From positions 1,014-18,086 of the forward strand of contig DNRP01000154.1 of assembly GCA_003499955.1 (NCBI GenBank): a stretch of DNA of 17,073 nucleotides. The letters run 5' to 3'. The DNA comes from Cyanobacteria bacterium UBA9971 (GTDB taxonomy: Bacteria > Cyanobacteriota > Vampirovibrionia > Gastranaerophilales > UBA9971). A program made the position numbers and the translations under genes. The number at the start of each line of letters is the position of its first letter. The stretch's first letter is position 1. The notes under the pieces are model-generated. The model was given only the letters and a program-made list of their open reading frames with translations, ran no database searches and had not been told where the DNA came from. Below, one piece after another: positions 7,821 through 14,015 of this stretch.

Positions 7821-9905
7821 TTATCCTGATAGATTGCCACGCTCCCTTTGGTCGCTCGCAATGACAGTTGAAGAGTGGATGACCTTAGTTAAATCACTAC
7901 AGCACCACGGGCATTGGTTCATATCAATGGAAATATCGCCGCCGCAATTTTCGCATGATGTATCTGCCGTGTCATCTATAAGTTTTAACCCGCACTTTGT
8001 ACAGGAAATCCAACCTTCTTGGGTTATGCTGCCGCATCTTTTGCAAGTTTTTTTAAGTTCGTATTGGCAGAAAGGACATTTGTAAAATTCTTCTCCGACA
8101 GGCTTTCCGCAGCCGGGACAGAATGCAGAAGCACCTTCTCCTGTGAAAGTAACTCTTATAACTTCATCAAGTGTTGTAAGTCCTTCTTTGGCAAGGTTAA
8201 GGCTGTATTCAACAAGGGTTTTCATCCCTGCTTGCTGGGCAGAATATCTTAAAATCGCTGTATTTACACCTTTTCCAATTAAATTTCTAAGGTCGTCGTT
8301 TATCTTCATAACTTCGTAAGCACCGATACGTCCTTTATAGCCTGTTCCGTTACATTTTTCGCAGCCTGTACCTTTATAATATTTATCATTGCGAGGAACA
8401 CCCGTAGTGTGTGACGTAGCAATCTCAGTCTTTATTCCCAAAAATTTAAGTGTTTGTTCGTCAGGAATGTATTCCTGTTTGCAATTGGAACAAATTCGTC
8501 TTAGCAATCTTTGAGCAATTATGCCTATAGTAGAACTTGAAATCAGGAAAGGCTCAACATCCATTTCCTGTAACCTCATAACAGCGCCCGGCGCGTCATT
8601 GGTATGAAGCGTTGTAAACACAAGGTGCCCTGTAAGTGCTGCTTCTATTGCGATTTTTGCTGTTTCTTTATCTCTGGTTTCACCTACCAGCATAATATCA
8701 GGATCTTGACGAAGAAAAGCCCTTAATATTTTTGCAAAATCAAGTCCGATTGTTTTATTTATTTCAGTCTGTGTAATTCCTTCAAGGTCATACTCGATAG
8801 GATCTTCCGCTGTTGAAATGTTAACTTCCGGCGTGTTTCTTTCGCTTAATGCGCTGTAAAGAGTTGTTGTCTTTCCGCTTCCTGTCGGGCCTGTAACAAA
8901 AATTATGCCAAAAGGTTTATTAATCATTTCTCGTACAGTGTTTAATGTTTCCCTGTCTGTAATAACATTGTCAAGACCAAGAGAAATACTTGATTTATCA
9001 AGTATTCTCATTACTATTTTTTCGCCAAATTTCCCCGGAAGTGAAGAAACCCGAAAATCTATAACTTTGTTAGCCATTTTGACTCTTATTCTGCCGTCCT
9101 GAGGAAGTCGTCTTTCCGCTATATCAAGGTCAGCCATAATTTTATATCTTGAAACAATAGCATTTTGAATCTTTTTAGGAATTGTTTTGTATATACTCAA
9201 GACACCATCTTGCCGGAATCTAACCACAAGTTCTTTTTCCTGAGGTTCTATATGAATATCGCTGATTCCTCTTTTGATTGCTATGCCGAGAATACTGTTT
9301 GCAAGCTGGATGATAGGAGCTTCTTCCGCAGAATCACTAAGATCTGCAACGTCTATATTGTCAGAACCGTTTTCCAGAAGGTCTATTCCCATTGAAGAAA
9401 TAAGCTCATCCGCATTCTGTTCTATTACAAGATTTTTTTCTTCTTCATGTTTGGAGAATTTTACGGCGATAAACCTGTTAAAATCGTCTTCCAGCATAAC
9501 AGTCTTTTTTATGCTGATATCTTTGTATTCTCTAAGTCTGTCTTTTATCTCTTTTTCGGCAATTATATTATTGGGATCGACCATTGCAACAGTAAAAATG
9601 TTTCCTGATTTTTTTAAGGGCAAAAATTTGTTTTCTAAAATTAATTCTCTGGTAAACAGATTCAATAATTCCGAATCAGGCGCTGTGATTGACAAATCCG
9701 TAAAAGTTACGCCGTATTGAATCTCAAGAGCGGCTTTAATTTGAAGATAAAGCTCTTCTTTGTTAATTATTTTAAGGTCGCAAACGGATTCAAGCAAAGA
9801 ACTTTTTGATTTTCTGGTATGTTCGATAGCCTGATTTAACTGATCTTCCGTTAATATCTGCGCATTTAGCAATATATCGTTTAAAAAATTCTTCATTATT
9901 TGCAT
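7821..9905 (-). CDS. pilB: Type IV pilus assembly ATPase PilB with repeat insertion and triple zinc-ribbon tail
   Basis: A 694-residue GspE/PilB ATPase that drives pilus extension. The N-terminal region (about 5-150) resembles MshEN/T2SSE_N, but the usual RLG start of the c-di-GMP-binding motif reads NFL here. The ATPase core has Walker A GPTGSGKTT (339-347), Asp box STAEDPIEY (364-372), Walker B DPDIMLVGETRD (401-412) and His box HLVFTTLHT (427-435). The GspE zinc site is C472-x2-C475 with C515-x2-C518; between these pairs, residues 494-507 are encoded by a palindromic repeat (copy C). After the ATPase come three extra zinc ribbons with equal 10-residue spacing: C596/599-C610/613, C621/624-C635/638 and C651/654-C665/668. 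The last 14 residues come from repeat copy B. ATG at 9905 is preceded by AGGA, which overlaps the stop of the upstream gene, so translation is probably coupled. Confidence 0.95.
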   Translation of the reverse strand: MQIMKNFLNDILLNAQILTEDQLNQAIEHTRKSKSSLLESVCDLKIINKEELYLQIKAALEIQYGVTFTDLSITAPDSELLNLFTRELILENKFLPLKKSGNIFTVAMVDPNNIIAEKEIKDRLREYKDISIKKTVMLEDDFNRFIAVKFSKHEEEKNLVIEQNADELISSMGIDLLENGSDNIDVADLSDSAEEAPIIQLANSILGIAIKRGISDIHIEPQEKELVVRFRQDGVLSIYKTIPKKIQNAIVSRYKIMADLDIAERRLPQDGRIRVKMANKVIDFRVSSLPGKFGEKIVMRILDKSSISLGLDNVITDRETLNTVREMINKPFGIIFVTGPTGSGKTTTLYSALSERNTPEVNISTAEDPIEYDLEGITQTEINKTIGLDFAKILRAFLRQDPDIMLVGETRDKETAKIAIEAALTGHLVFTTLHTNDAPGAVMRLQEMDVEPFLISSSTIGIIAQRLLRRICSNCKQEYIPDEQTLKFLGIKTEIATSHTTGVPRNDKYYKGTGCEKCNGTGYKGRIGAYEVMKINDDLRNLIGKGVNTAILRYSAQQAGMKTLVEYSLNLAKEGLTTLDEVIRVTFTGEGASAFCPGCGKPVGEEFYKCPFCQYELKKTCKRCGSITQEGWISCTKCGLKLIDDTADTSCENCGGDISIDMNQCPWCCSDLTKVIHSSTVIASDQRERGNLSG
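7828..7866 (-). repeat. Palindromic repeat element, copy B (encodes PilB C-terminus)
   Basis: The reverse complement reads CATTGCGAGCGACCAAAG followed by GGAGCGTGGCAATCT, with the same arms as copies A and C but a different core that pairs less well. It is translated as the last 14 residues of PilB (VIASDQRERGNLSG), with the stop codon just after the element. The element therefore probably displaced the original end of pilB, which would have been close to residue 680, after the last zinc ribbon. Confidence 0.8.
8386..8425 (+). repeat. Palindromic repeat element, copy C (in-frame inside pilB)
   Basis: TCATTGCGAGGAA at the left and TGACGTAGCAATCT at the right match copy A almost base for base. 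The core ACAC-ccgta-GTGT pairs internally but differs in sequence from A. The 40-bp element is read in the pilB frame as the 14 residues EIATSHTTGVPRND (494-507), between the two cysteine pairs of the GspE-type zinc site. It introduces no stop and no frameshift. Confidence 0.82.
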
Positions 9906-9914
9906 TAAAAGTTC

Positions 9915-11579
9915 CTATACTTGATAAATTTCTTCTATTTTTATAAAATCATCGGAAATTTTGATTATACCTTCTATCGGTGTAATAAAAGAAGCTATTT
10001 CGTTATCGAATTTTTGTATTGTAATAACTTCTTCGGAATTAAAAATTGTTATTCTTGTTAATTTCATAAGCTGAATATTCATTAAAAACACTTTAAGATT
10101 CTCAAATAAAGCAGATGAAATTATCGCCAGTTTTTCAGAGTTTTCGGAATTACCCGTTGATTTAACAAGTTTTCCAGCGCCGTCTGATATTGCAAAGTTT
10201 TTAATCTGATTAAGTTCAATAAGAGGCGTTAAATCGGCTTGAGAGATTGTTTCATTCTTCATAAAACCCTCTAACGCTGTATAATCAACTTGTTTAAATT
10301 CTTTGTCGCATATTGAAAATAAAAATTCATCATTGGTTTTCATTATAAAATTATTGGAATTTTCAGTTTCAAAAAATATTTTTTGCGGTTGATTAAAAGA
10401 AATCTGCGAAAGATAATTCTGTAAAGTATGGAAAGCTCCGGCAATTAATGCTCCGGTAATATGTATTTTCATCTTATCTTCGTAATTACTTGCCAGTATG
10501 AAACCGCCTTTGTCAATTAAGGCAAGTTCTTTCATATAAGCAGATTCCTGTTGAAGTTGATTAAATTTTTCATAAATATGTTCGCCGGAAACTGATGAAA
10601 CTATATTTGTTTTGTTTTCCGCTCCTGCTTCAGCAATTGCGGCACCTGATTCTATAACTCCTTCAATGTCCCTGTTGTTAACCAGAAGTTTGCCAATGGA
10701 AGCAATTTTGCCTTTGGATTCATTATCTTTTGAGACGGGAGCTTCGATAAGCCTGATATCAGCAGGGATAAAGTCAAAAGATTCATCATTGTCATTATTG
10801 GAAGAACTTGACGGTATTTTTTGCTCCTGTTTATTTTCTTCAAAATCTATTAGCGGAAGCGATTCAATCTCCAAAAACGCTTCAGTTGATTCTAAGAGTT
10901 TTTTTTCGTTTGAATTTACTTGATTTTCCGGCTCATTTTCATTTAGTCCCAAAAAGAATTCAGTCTCCTGAGGTTTTTTAGTATTTTGATTTTCGTTTTT
11001 TGCCTGTGGATAAAGTTCTTCATATAAAGATGCCGGTTTTTCTTCTGTTTTACTTATAACTTCGTTTTTTTCTTTGTCAGACTCGGAAATTTTATTTCCT
11101 TCAAAAGAAATTGTTTCAGGTTGAGTGTCTTCTAGTTGTTTATTAACTGATTTTTCTTTTTGATCCTGCTGTTTTTTTGAAATGATGGCTTTGTCTTCAA
11201 ACAAAACAAGGCTAATAAGTGTTATAAAACTGAATATAAAGCTCAAAGCAGGAGTTAAGGGATTTATGGATATAATAAAATCAGAATTAAATGAGATAGC
11301 AGCAAGATTAAAATATTTTATTCCGAAAATCGCGGCAAAAAGAACGATTGCATTAATAAAAACGCCTGTTATTGTGAGTTGTAGTATTTGAGAAGTAGTA
11401 GCTTTAGGGTAAGCAAGAACATTTAACACTAAATAACCCGCGAATAACCCTATAATTAAGAGAGGCACAGGTAAATCAAACGGACGAATAGTTATGTAAG
11501 AAGAACCTGCTGATGCCGCAACAGCAACAATAAAAGCAAATAATGACGGGATGAAATTCCTGAATTTTAGTTCCTGCAT
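9915..11579 (-). CDS. Four-span membrane protein with two Roadblock/LC7-like domains, pilus operon leader
   Basis: I take ATG 11579 as the start (554 aa). A TTG eight codons upstream (11603) is possible but has no Shine-Dalgarno, whereas GGAG and AAGAAG precede the ATG. Four hydrophobic helices lie near residues 9-29, 36-57, 65-87 and 108-127. A long acidic, Ser/Asn/Glu/Lys-rich linker follows (about 130-340). The C-terminal part has two similar alpha/beta units, about 345-428 and 457-545. Each has the Roadblock/LC7 pattern: a strand with a Gly-containing turn (LIDKGGFILAS; FAISDGAGKLVKS), a long amphipathic helix, then 'i.i......i......f...i'. Such domains (MglB, for example) bind small Ras-like GTPases. 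The gene sits 9 bp before pilB, and its stop overlaps the pilB Shine-Dalgarno, so a role at the pilus motor is likely. The domain call is by eye and is the uncertain part; no family-level name is offered. Confidence 0.72.
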   Translation of the reverse strand: MQELKFRNFIPSLFAFIVAVAASAGSSYITIRPFDLPVPLLIIGLFAGYLVLNVLAYPKATTSQILQLTITGVFINAIVLFAAIFGIKYFNLAAISFNSDFIISINPLTPALSFIFSFITLISLVLFEDKAIISKKQQDQKEKSVNKQLEDTQPETISFEGNKISESDKEKNEVISKTEEKPASLYEELYPQAKNENQNTKKPQETEFFLGLNENEPENQVNSNEKKLLESTEAFLEIESLPLIDFEENKQEQKIPSSSSNNDNDESFDFIPADIRLIEAPVSKDNESKGKIASIGKLLVNNRDIEGVIESGAAIAEAGAENKTNIVSSVSGEHIYEKFNQLQQESAYMKELALIDKGGFILASNYEDKMKIHITGALIAGAFHTLQNYLSQISFNQPQKIFFETENSNNFIMKTNDEFLFSICDKEFKQVDYTALEGFMKNETISQADLTPLIELNQIKNFAISDGAGKLVKSTGNSENSEKLAIISSALFENLKVFLMNIQLMKLTRITIFNSEEVITIQKFDNEIASFITPIEGIIKISDDFIKIEEIYQV

Positions 11580-11606
11580 AATCTTCTTAACTCCAAACAG
11601 CAAATT

Positions 11607-11663
11607 ATTGTTATTTTATCTTTTTTTAAACAGTTATGAGATCATCTAAAATTGTTATTTTAT
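11607..11663 (-). repeat. 13-bp direct repeat upstream of the pilus operon
   Basis: The minus-strand sequence ATAAAATAACAAT occurs twice, at 11663-11651 and 11619-11607, exactly 44 bp apart. Both copies lie between the proposed promoter and the first gene of the pilus operon, and each contains a -10-like TAAAAT. They could be tandem promoter elements or a regulator site, but in AT-rich DNA chance is possible. Confidence 0.4.
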
Positions 11664-11680
11664 AAAAACTATCTTTAATG

Positions 11681-11709
11681 ATTTTACAATTAATTTCTGT
11701 TTTTTGCAA
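11681..11709 (-). promoter_or_regulatory. Candidate promoter of the roadblock-pilB-pilT-pilC operon
   Basis: On the minus strand -35 TTGCAA (11709-11704) is followed by a 17-bp spacer and -10 TAAAAT (11686-11681). The predicted start near 11674 leaves a leader of about 95 bases before ATG 11579, which contains the 13-bp direct repeat. The spacing is ideal and the hexamers are reasonable, but the region is AT-rich, so similar matches can arise by chance. Confidence 0.48.
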
Positions 11710-11829
11710 TATTCAAAATCAATTTCCGTAAATGCAAAACAGGGCTGAATGACTTTAGTATCTGCGATATTCCGTAACAATAAATAAAAATTAATAATTT
11801 TAAAGAAAGTTAATGAAAAAAATTTGGTG

Positions 11830-11859
11830 GTGATATTTTTTAAAGTGATAAATATCACT
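11830..11859. repeat. Overlapping inverted repeats at the end of padR
   Basis: AGTGATA-AA-TATCACT (11844-11859) is a perfect 7-bp palindrome. A further GTGATATTT at 11830-11838 pairs perfectly with AAATATCAC (11850-11858). On the minus strand the longer hairpin is followed after eight bases by TTTTTTT, so it could be a weak terminator for padR. The three GTGATA-like half-sites could instead be a regulator-binding site. Confidence 0.45.
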
Positions 11860-12385
11860 GCCTTAAATTTAATCCTTGAATTCGATTGAGCTCAAAAGAA
11901 ATATTATTTGTATAATTTTTTAAATGCGTTATTTGAAAATAATTTTGCTCTTTTTCTTTAACCGACGAATCTTTTAGTGTTTCAAGCAATTCTTCGGCAG
12001 TCAATAAATGAATTTCATAATATTTTTTTATTAAATTTATCGTGTCTTTGCGCAAATTTTCGTCTAATAAACCAAGAAGCATCATTTTTATGTTTATAAG
12101 CTGATTTGAACATGCCGGAGATTCAATAATTTCAGAAGTCATAAGATTTTTAAAATGCTCTTTCCCTTCTGTTGTTATTGAATAAAGAGAACTTTTTTGA
12201 CCGCCGCCGCTCATTTTTCTTTTTGCGGAAATAAAACCGTTTTTTTCAAGTTTTTTTATTGCCGGATGAATTGAGCCAAAACTCGCGCTTAAAAAAACAG
12301 AAAAATTATTTTCAATTTTCTGTTTGATTTTGTATATTGTAAATTCGCCATTAAGCAAAATCGCCAGTATGAGAAGCTCTGTCAT
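11855..12385 (-). CDS. PadR-family transcriptional regulator
   Basis: A 176-residue protein with the PadR winged helix-turn-helix at residues 1-80. LLILAILLNGEFTIYKIKQKI corresponds to the family's 'iLglL..gp.hGYei...i', and FGSIHPAIKKLEKNGFI (36-52) to 'GsiYpaL.rLe..GlI'; in the wing, KSSLYSITTEGKEHF (65-79) matches the conserved 'r..Y.iT..G...l'. Residues 95-170 form the helical C-terminal dimerisation region of the longer PadR subgroup, within the usual size range. PadR proteins usually repress their own gene or a neighbouring transporter or stress gene in response to a small ligand. ATG at 12385 is preceded only by a weak AAGAGA. A 9-bp inverted repeat covers the putative -10, which points to autoregulation. 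The ligand and other targets are unknown. Confidence 0.88.
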   Translation of the reverse strand: MTELLILAILLNGEFTIYKIKQKIENNFSVFLSASFGSIHPAIKKLEKNGFISAKRKMSGGGQKSSLYSITTEGKEHFKNLMTSEIIESPACSNQLINIKMMLLGLLDENLRKDTINLIKKYYEIHLLTAEELLETLKDSSVKEKEQNYFQITHLKNYTNNISFELNRIQGLNLRQ

Positions 12386-12414
12386 TTTTTATTATTCTCT
12401 TATCACAAGGGGAC

Positions 12415-12420
12415 AGTATA
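12415..12420 (-). promoter_or_regulatory. Putative -10 box of padR
   Basis: The minus strand reads TATACT (12420-12415), with the start codon about 30 bases downstream. No good -35 hexamer lies at the right spacing. The box overlaps one arm of the inverted repeat at 12418-12470, so a protein bound to the repeat would block it. Confidence 0.35.
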
Positions 12421-12470
12421 CCGCTTCAAAAATAAATTTGGTATTTTAATAACCCATAGAAAAGCGGTAT
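12418..12470. promoter_or_regulatory. 9-bp inverted repeat, candidate PadR operator
   Basis: ATACCGCTT (12418-12426) and AAGCGGTAT (12462-12470) are perfect inverted copies, 44 bp from centre to centre, close to four helical turns. They lie in the padR-uppS intergenic region, and the padR-proximal arm overlaps the putative padR -10 box. This is the GC-richest symmetrical element in the region and the best operator candidate. A dimer at each arm with looping, or a single large hairpin, are both possible. Confidence 0.45.
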
Positions 12471-12487
12471 TTGATAGTAGGAGCGTT

Positions 12488-12528
12488 ATTTTCGGAAACG
12501 ATGAGTTTTCGAAAATATAAACTCGTTT
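12488..12528. repeat. Hairpin cluster between padR and uppS
   Basis: Two alternative stems overlap. ATTTTCG (12488-12494) pairs with CGAAAAT (12510-12516). AAACG-atg-AGTTT (12496-12508) pairs with AAACTCGTTT (12519-12528) through 10 base pairs with a three-base bulge. The stems are mutually exclusive. The element lies about 60 bp upstream of the uppS -35 box, so it would not be in the uppS leader from that promoter. No T-run marks it as a terminator in either direction. Confidence 0.4.
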
Positions 12529-12583
12529 TAGTATAAATAAAAATTAAGTAAATAATAACAGATTATTGATATTAATGCATGGT

Positions 12584-12612
12584 TTGATATAACCTTTAAA
12601 AAATACTAAAAT
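12584..12612 (+). promoter_or_regulatory. Sigma-70 promoter of the uppS operon
   Basis: -35 TTGATA (12584-12589), a 17-bp spacer and -10 TAAAAT (12607-12612). The start site would be near 12619, about 25 bases before the uppS ATG at 12644. Hexamers and spacing are both close to consensus, and the position fits the plus-strand operon uppS-rdgB-exported protein. Confidence 0.65.
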
Positions 12613-12643
12613 TATAAACAGCTAATAAAGAGTTTTTAATAAA

Positions 12644-13393
12644 ATGACAATAAATCTTGCTCCATCCGCAGAAATAACAAAAGATATTATTAAAAAGGCG
12701 GGTATTCAACATGTGGCGATAATTATGGACGGAAACAGAAGATGGGCTCATTCAAAGCATCTCCCTTCCGTCGCCGGACATAATGAAGGTGTAAAATCCT
12801 TAAAGCAAACCGTACAGGCGGCTATTGATTTCGGGCTAAAATATCTTACCGTTTATGCTTTTTCCACGGAAAATTGGGGCAGGAAAAAAGAAGAAGTTCA
12901 ATTTTTAATGTTTCTTTTAAAGGACACCATTAAAAATGAAACAAGCGAATTAAACGAAAAAGGCGTAAGAATAAGAATAATTGGCGATTTGAATCCTTTA
13001 AACGATGATTTGAAACAAACTTTGGCTGATGCGGAAAATATTACAAAAAATAATGAAACCCTTAATCTTCAGGTTGCAATAAACTACGGTGCAAGAAATG
13101 AAATAACAAATGCGGTAAAAAATATAGCTTCTGCGGTTAAATCAGGGAATTTAAATCCTGAAAATATTAATGAGGCCGTTATTTCAAACTATCTTTATAC
13201 TTCAAATATTCCTGATCCCGATCTTTTAATAAGAACCGGCGGCGAACAAAGAATCAGTAATTATCTTTTATGGCAAATAGCTTATACAGAAATTTATGTA
13301 ACAGAACTTTTTTGGCCTGAATTCGGAGAAGAAGAGCTTTCAAAAGCTATTTCGGAATTTTCAGCGCGACAAAGAAGATTTGGCAAGGACTAA
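12644..13393 (+). CDS. uppS: Isoprenyl transferase (undecaprenyl diphosphate synthase)
   Basis: A 249-residue cis-prenyltransferase that extends farnesyl diphosphate with isopentenyl diphosphate to make undecaprenyl diphosphate, the lipid carrier for peptidoglycan and other envelope glycans. All signature regions are present: IIMDGNRRW (26-34) with the catalytic/Mg-binding Asp at 29, GH (45-46), FSTENW (73-78), RTGGE (197-201) and RISNYLLWQ (203-211). A 20-residue extension precedes the core, and total length is normal. ATG at 12644 has only a weak AAAGAG upstream. The next gene, rdgB, follows after 3 bp with its Shine-Dalgarno inside the end of uppS, so the two are co-translated. Product chain length is inferred from family and size. 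Confidence 0.95.
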   Translation: MTINLAPSAEITKDIIKKAGIQHVAIIMDGNRRWAHSKHLPSVAGHNEGVKSLKQTVQAAIDFGLKYLTVYAFSTENWGRKKEEVQFLMFLLKDTIKNETSELNEKGVRIRIIGDLNPLNDDLKQTLADAENITKNNETLNLQVAINYGARNEITNAVKNIASAVKSGNLNPENINEAVISNYLYTSNIPDPDLLIRTGGEQRISNYLLWQIAYTEIYVTELFWPEFGEEELSKAISEFSARQRRFGKD

Positions 13394-13396
13394 AAC

Positions 13397-13981
13397 ATGG
13401 TTCAAAAAATTAATACTCTTGTTTTTGCTACAAAAAATAAAAATAAACTTGCCGAAGTTATAAATATTTTGAAAGAGACAGGAGTTACTATCTGCGGAGT
13501 TGAAGGAGAATTTGATCCCGAAGAAACAGGCGCAACTTTTGAAGAAAATGCTTATATAAAAGCTTTTGAAGCAGCAAAAATAATGAACATGCCGGCATTT
13601 GGGGATGATTCAGGTCTTGTTGTAGATGCACTTGACGGTAGACCCGGAGTTTATTCTTCCCGTTACGCCGAAAATGACAAAAAAAGAATAGAAAAGCTTC
13701 TTGAAGAACTAAAAGACGTTCCTCAAAAAAACAGAACCGCAAGATTTATATGTTCAATGGCAGTGGTTAATCCCGAAGGCGAAACTTTATTCGCATGCCA
13801 GGGAGTTTGTGAAGGGCTGATTATAGATTCTTCAAAAGGCTCAAATGGCTTTGGTTATGATCCGATATTTTTTATACCTGAAAAAAACGCTACTATGGCT
13901 GAATTAACAATGGATGAAAAAAATACAGTAAGTCATCGAGGCAAAGCTCTCAAAAAAATTATAGAATGGCTATTGAATTAA
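13397..13981 (+). CDS. rdgB: XTP/dITP diphosphatase (RdgB/HAM1, non-canonical purine NTPase)
   Basis: A 194-residue house-cleaning pyrophosphatase that hydrolyses dITP and XTP to monophosphates and keeps deaminated purines out of DNA and RNA. Motifs in order: FATKNKNKLAE (10-20), the TFEENAYIKA region with metal-binding acidic residues (47-56), FGDDSGL (68-74) with the catalytic Asp, GRPGVYSSRY (81-90), GFGYDPIF (151-158) for base recognition, and SHRGKAL (179-185). The length is typical and nothing is missing. ATG at 13397 follows uppS by 3 bp, with AAGGAC inside the uppS end as Shine-Dalgarno. The link with uppS looks like simple housekeeping co-expression. Confidence 0.95.
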   Translation: MVQKINTLVFATKNKNKLAEVINILKETGVTICGVEGEFDPEETGATFEENAYIKAFEAAKIMNMPAFGDDSGLVVDALDGRPGVYSSRYAENDKKRIEKLLEELKDVPQKNRTARFICSMAVVNPEGETLFACQGVCEGLIIDSSKGSNGFGYDPIFFIPEKNATMAELTMDEKNTVSHRGKALKKIIEWLLN

Positions 13982-14015
13982 TAAAATAGCCAACTATTAG
14001 GGGGAGCGAGTTAAA

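Larger units (their letters stand above)
7769..7866. repeat. Large composite inverted repeat formed by copies A and B
   Basis: Copies A and B face each other. The outer arms TGTCATTGCGAG (7769-7780) and CTCGCAATGACA (7855-7866) are perfect 12-bp complements. The inner arms CGTGGCAATCT (7799-7809) and AGATTGCCACG (7831-7841) are perfect 11-bp complements. The pilB stop codon lies in the central loop. In pilus-operon mRNA this would form a long hairpin straddling the end of pilB, with a possible effect on RNA stability, processing or partial termination before pilT. No T-run follows, so it is not a standard terminator. Confidence 0.85.

Noticed and set aside
11580..11603. TTG start at 11603 extending the Roadblock-like protein by eight residues
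   Set aside because: No Shine-Dalgarno upstream of the TTG, while GGAG and AAGAAG precede the ATG at 11579.
11604..11800. Possible c-di-GMP riboswitch ahead of the pilus operon
   Set aside because: I looked for the conserved GEMM-I core and did not see it; the region lacks the required GC-rich paired segments.
11655..11858. 67-codon minus-strand frame starting with GTG overlapping the padR stop (GTGA)
   Set aside because: Lys/Ile/Phe-rich, as expected from translated AT-rich DNA. There is no Shine-Dalgarno, its start lies inside a hairpin, and it spans the probable pilus operon promoter.
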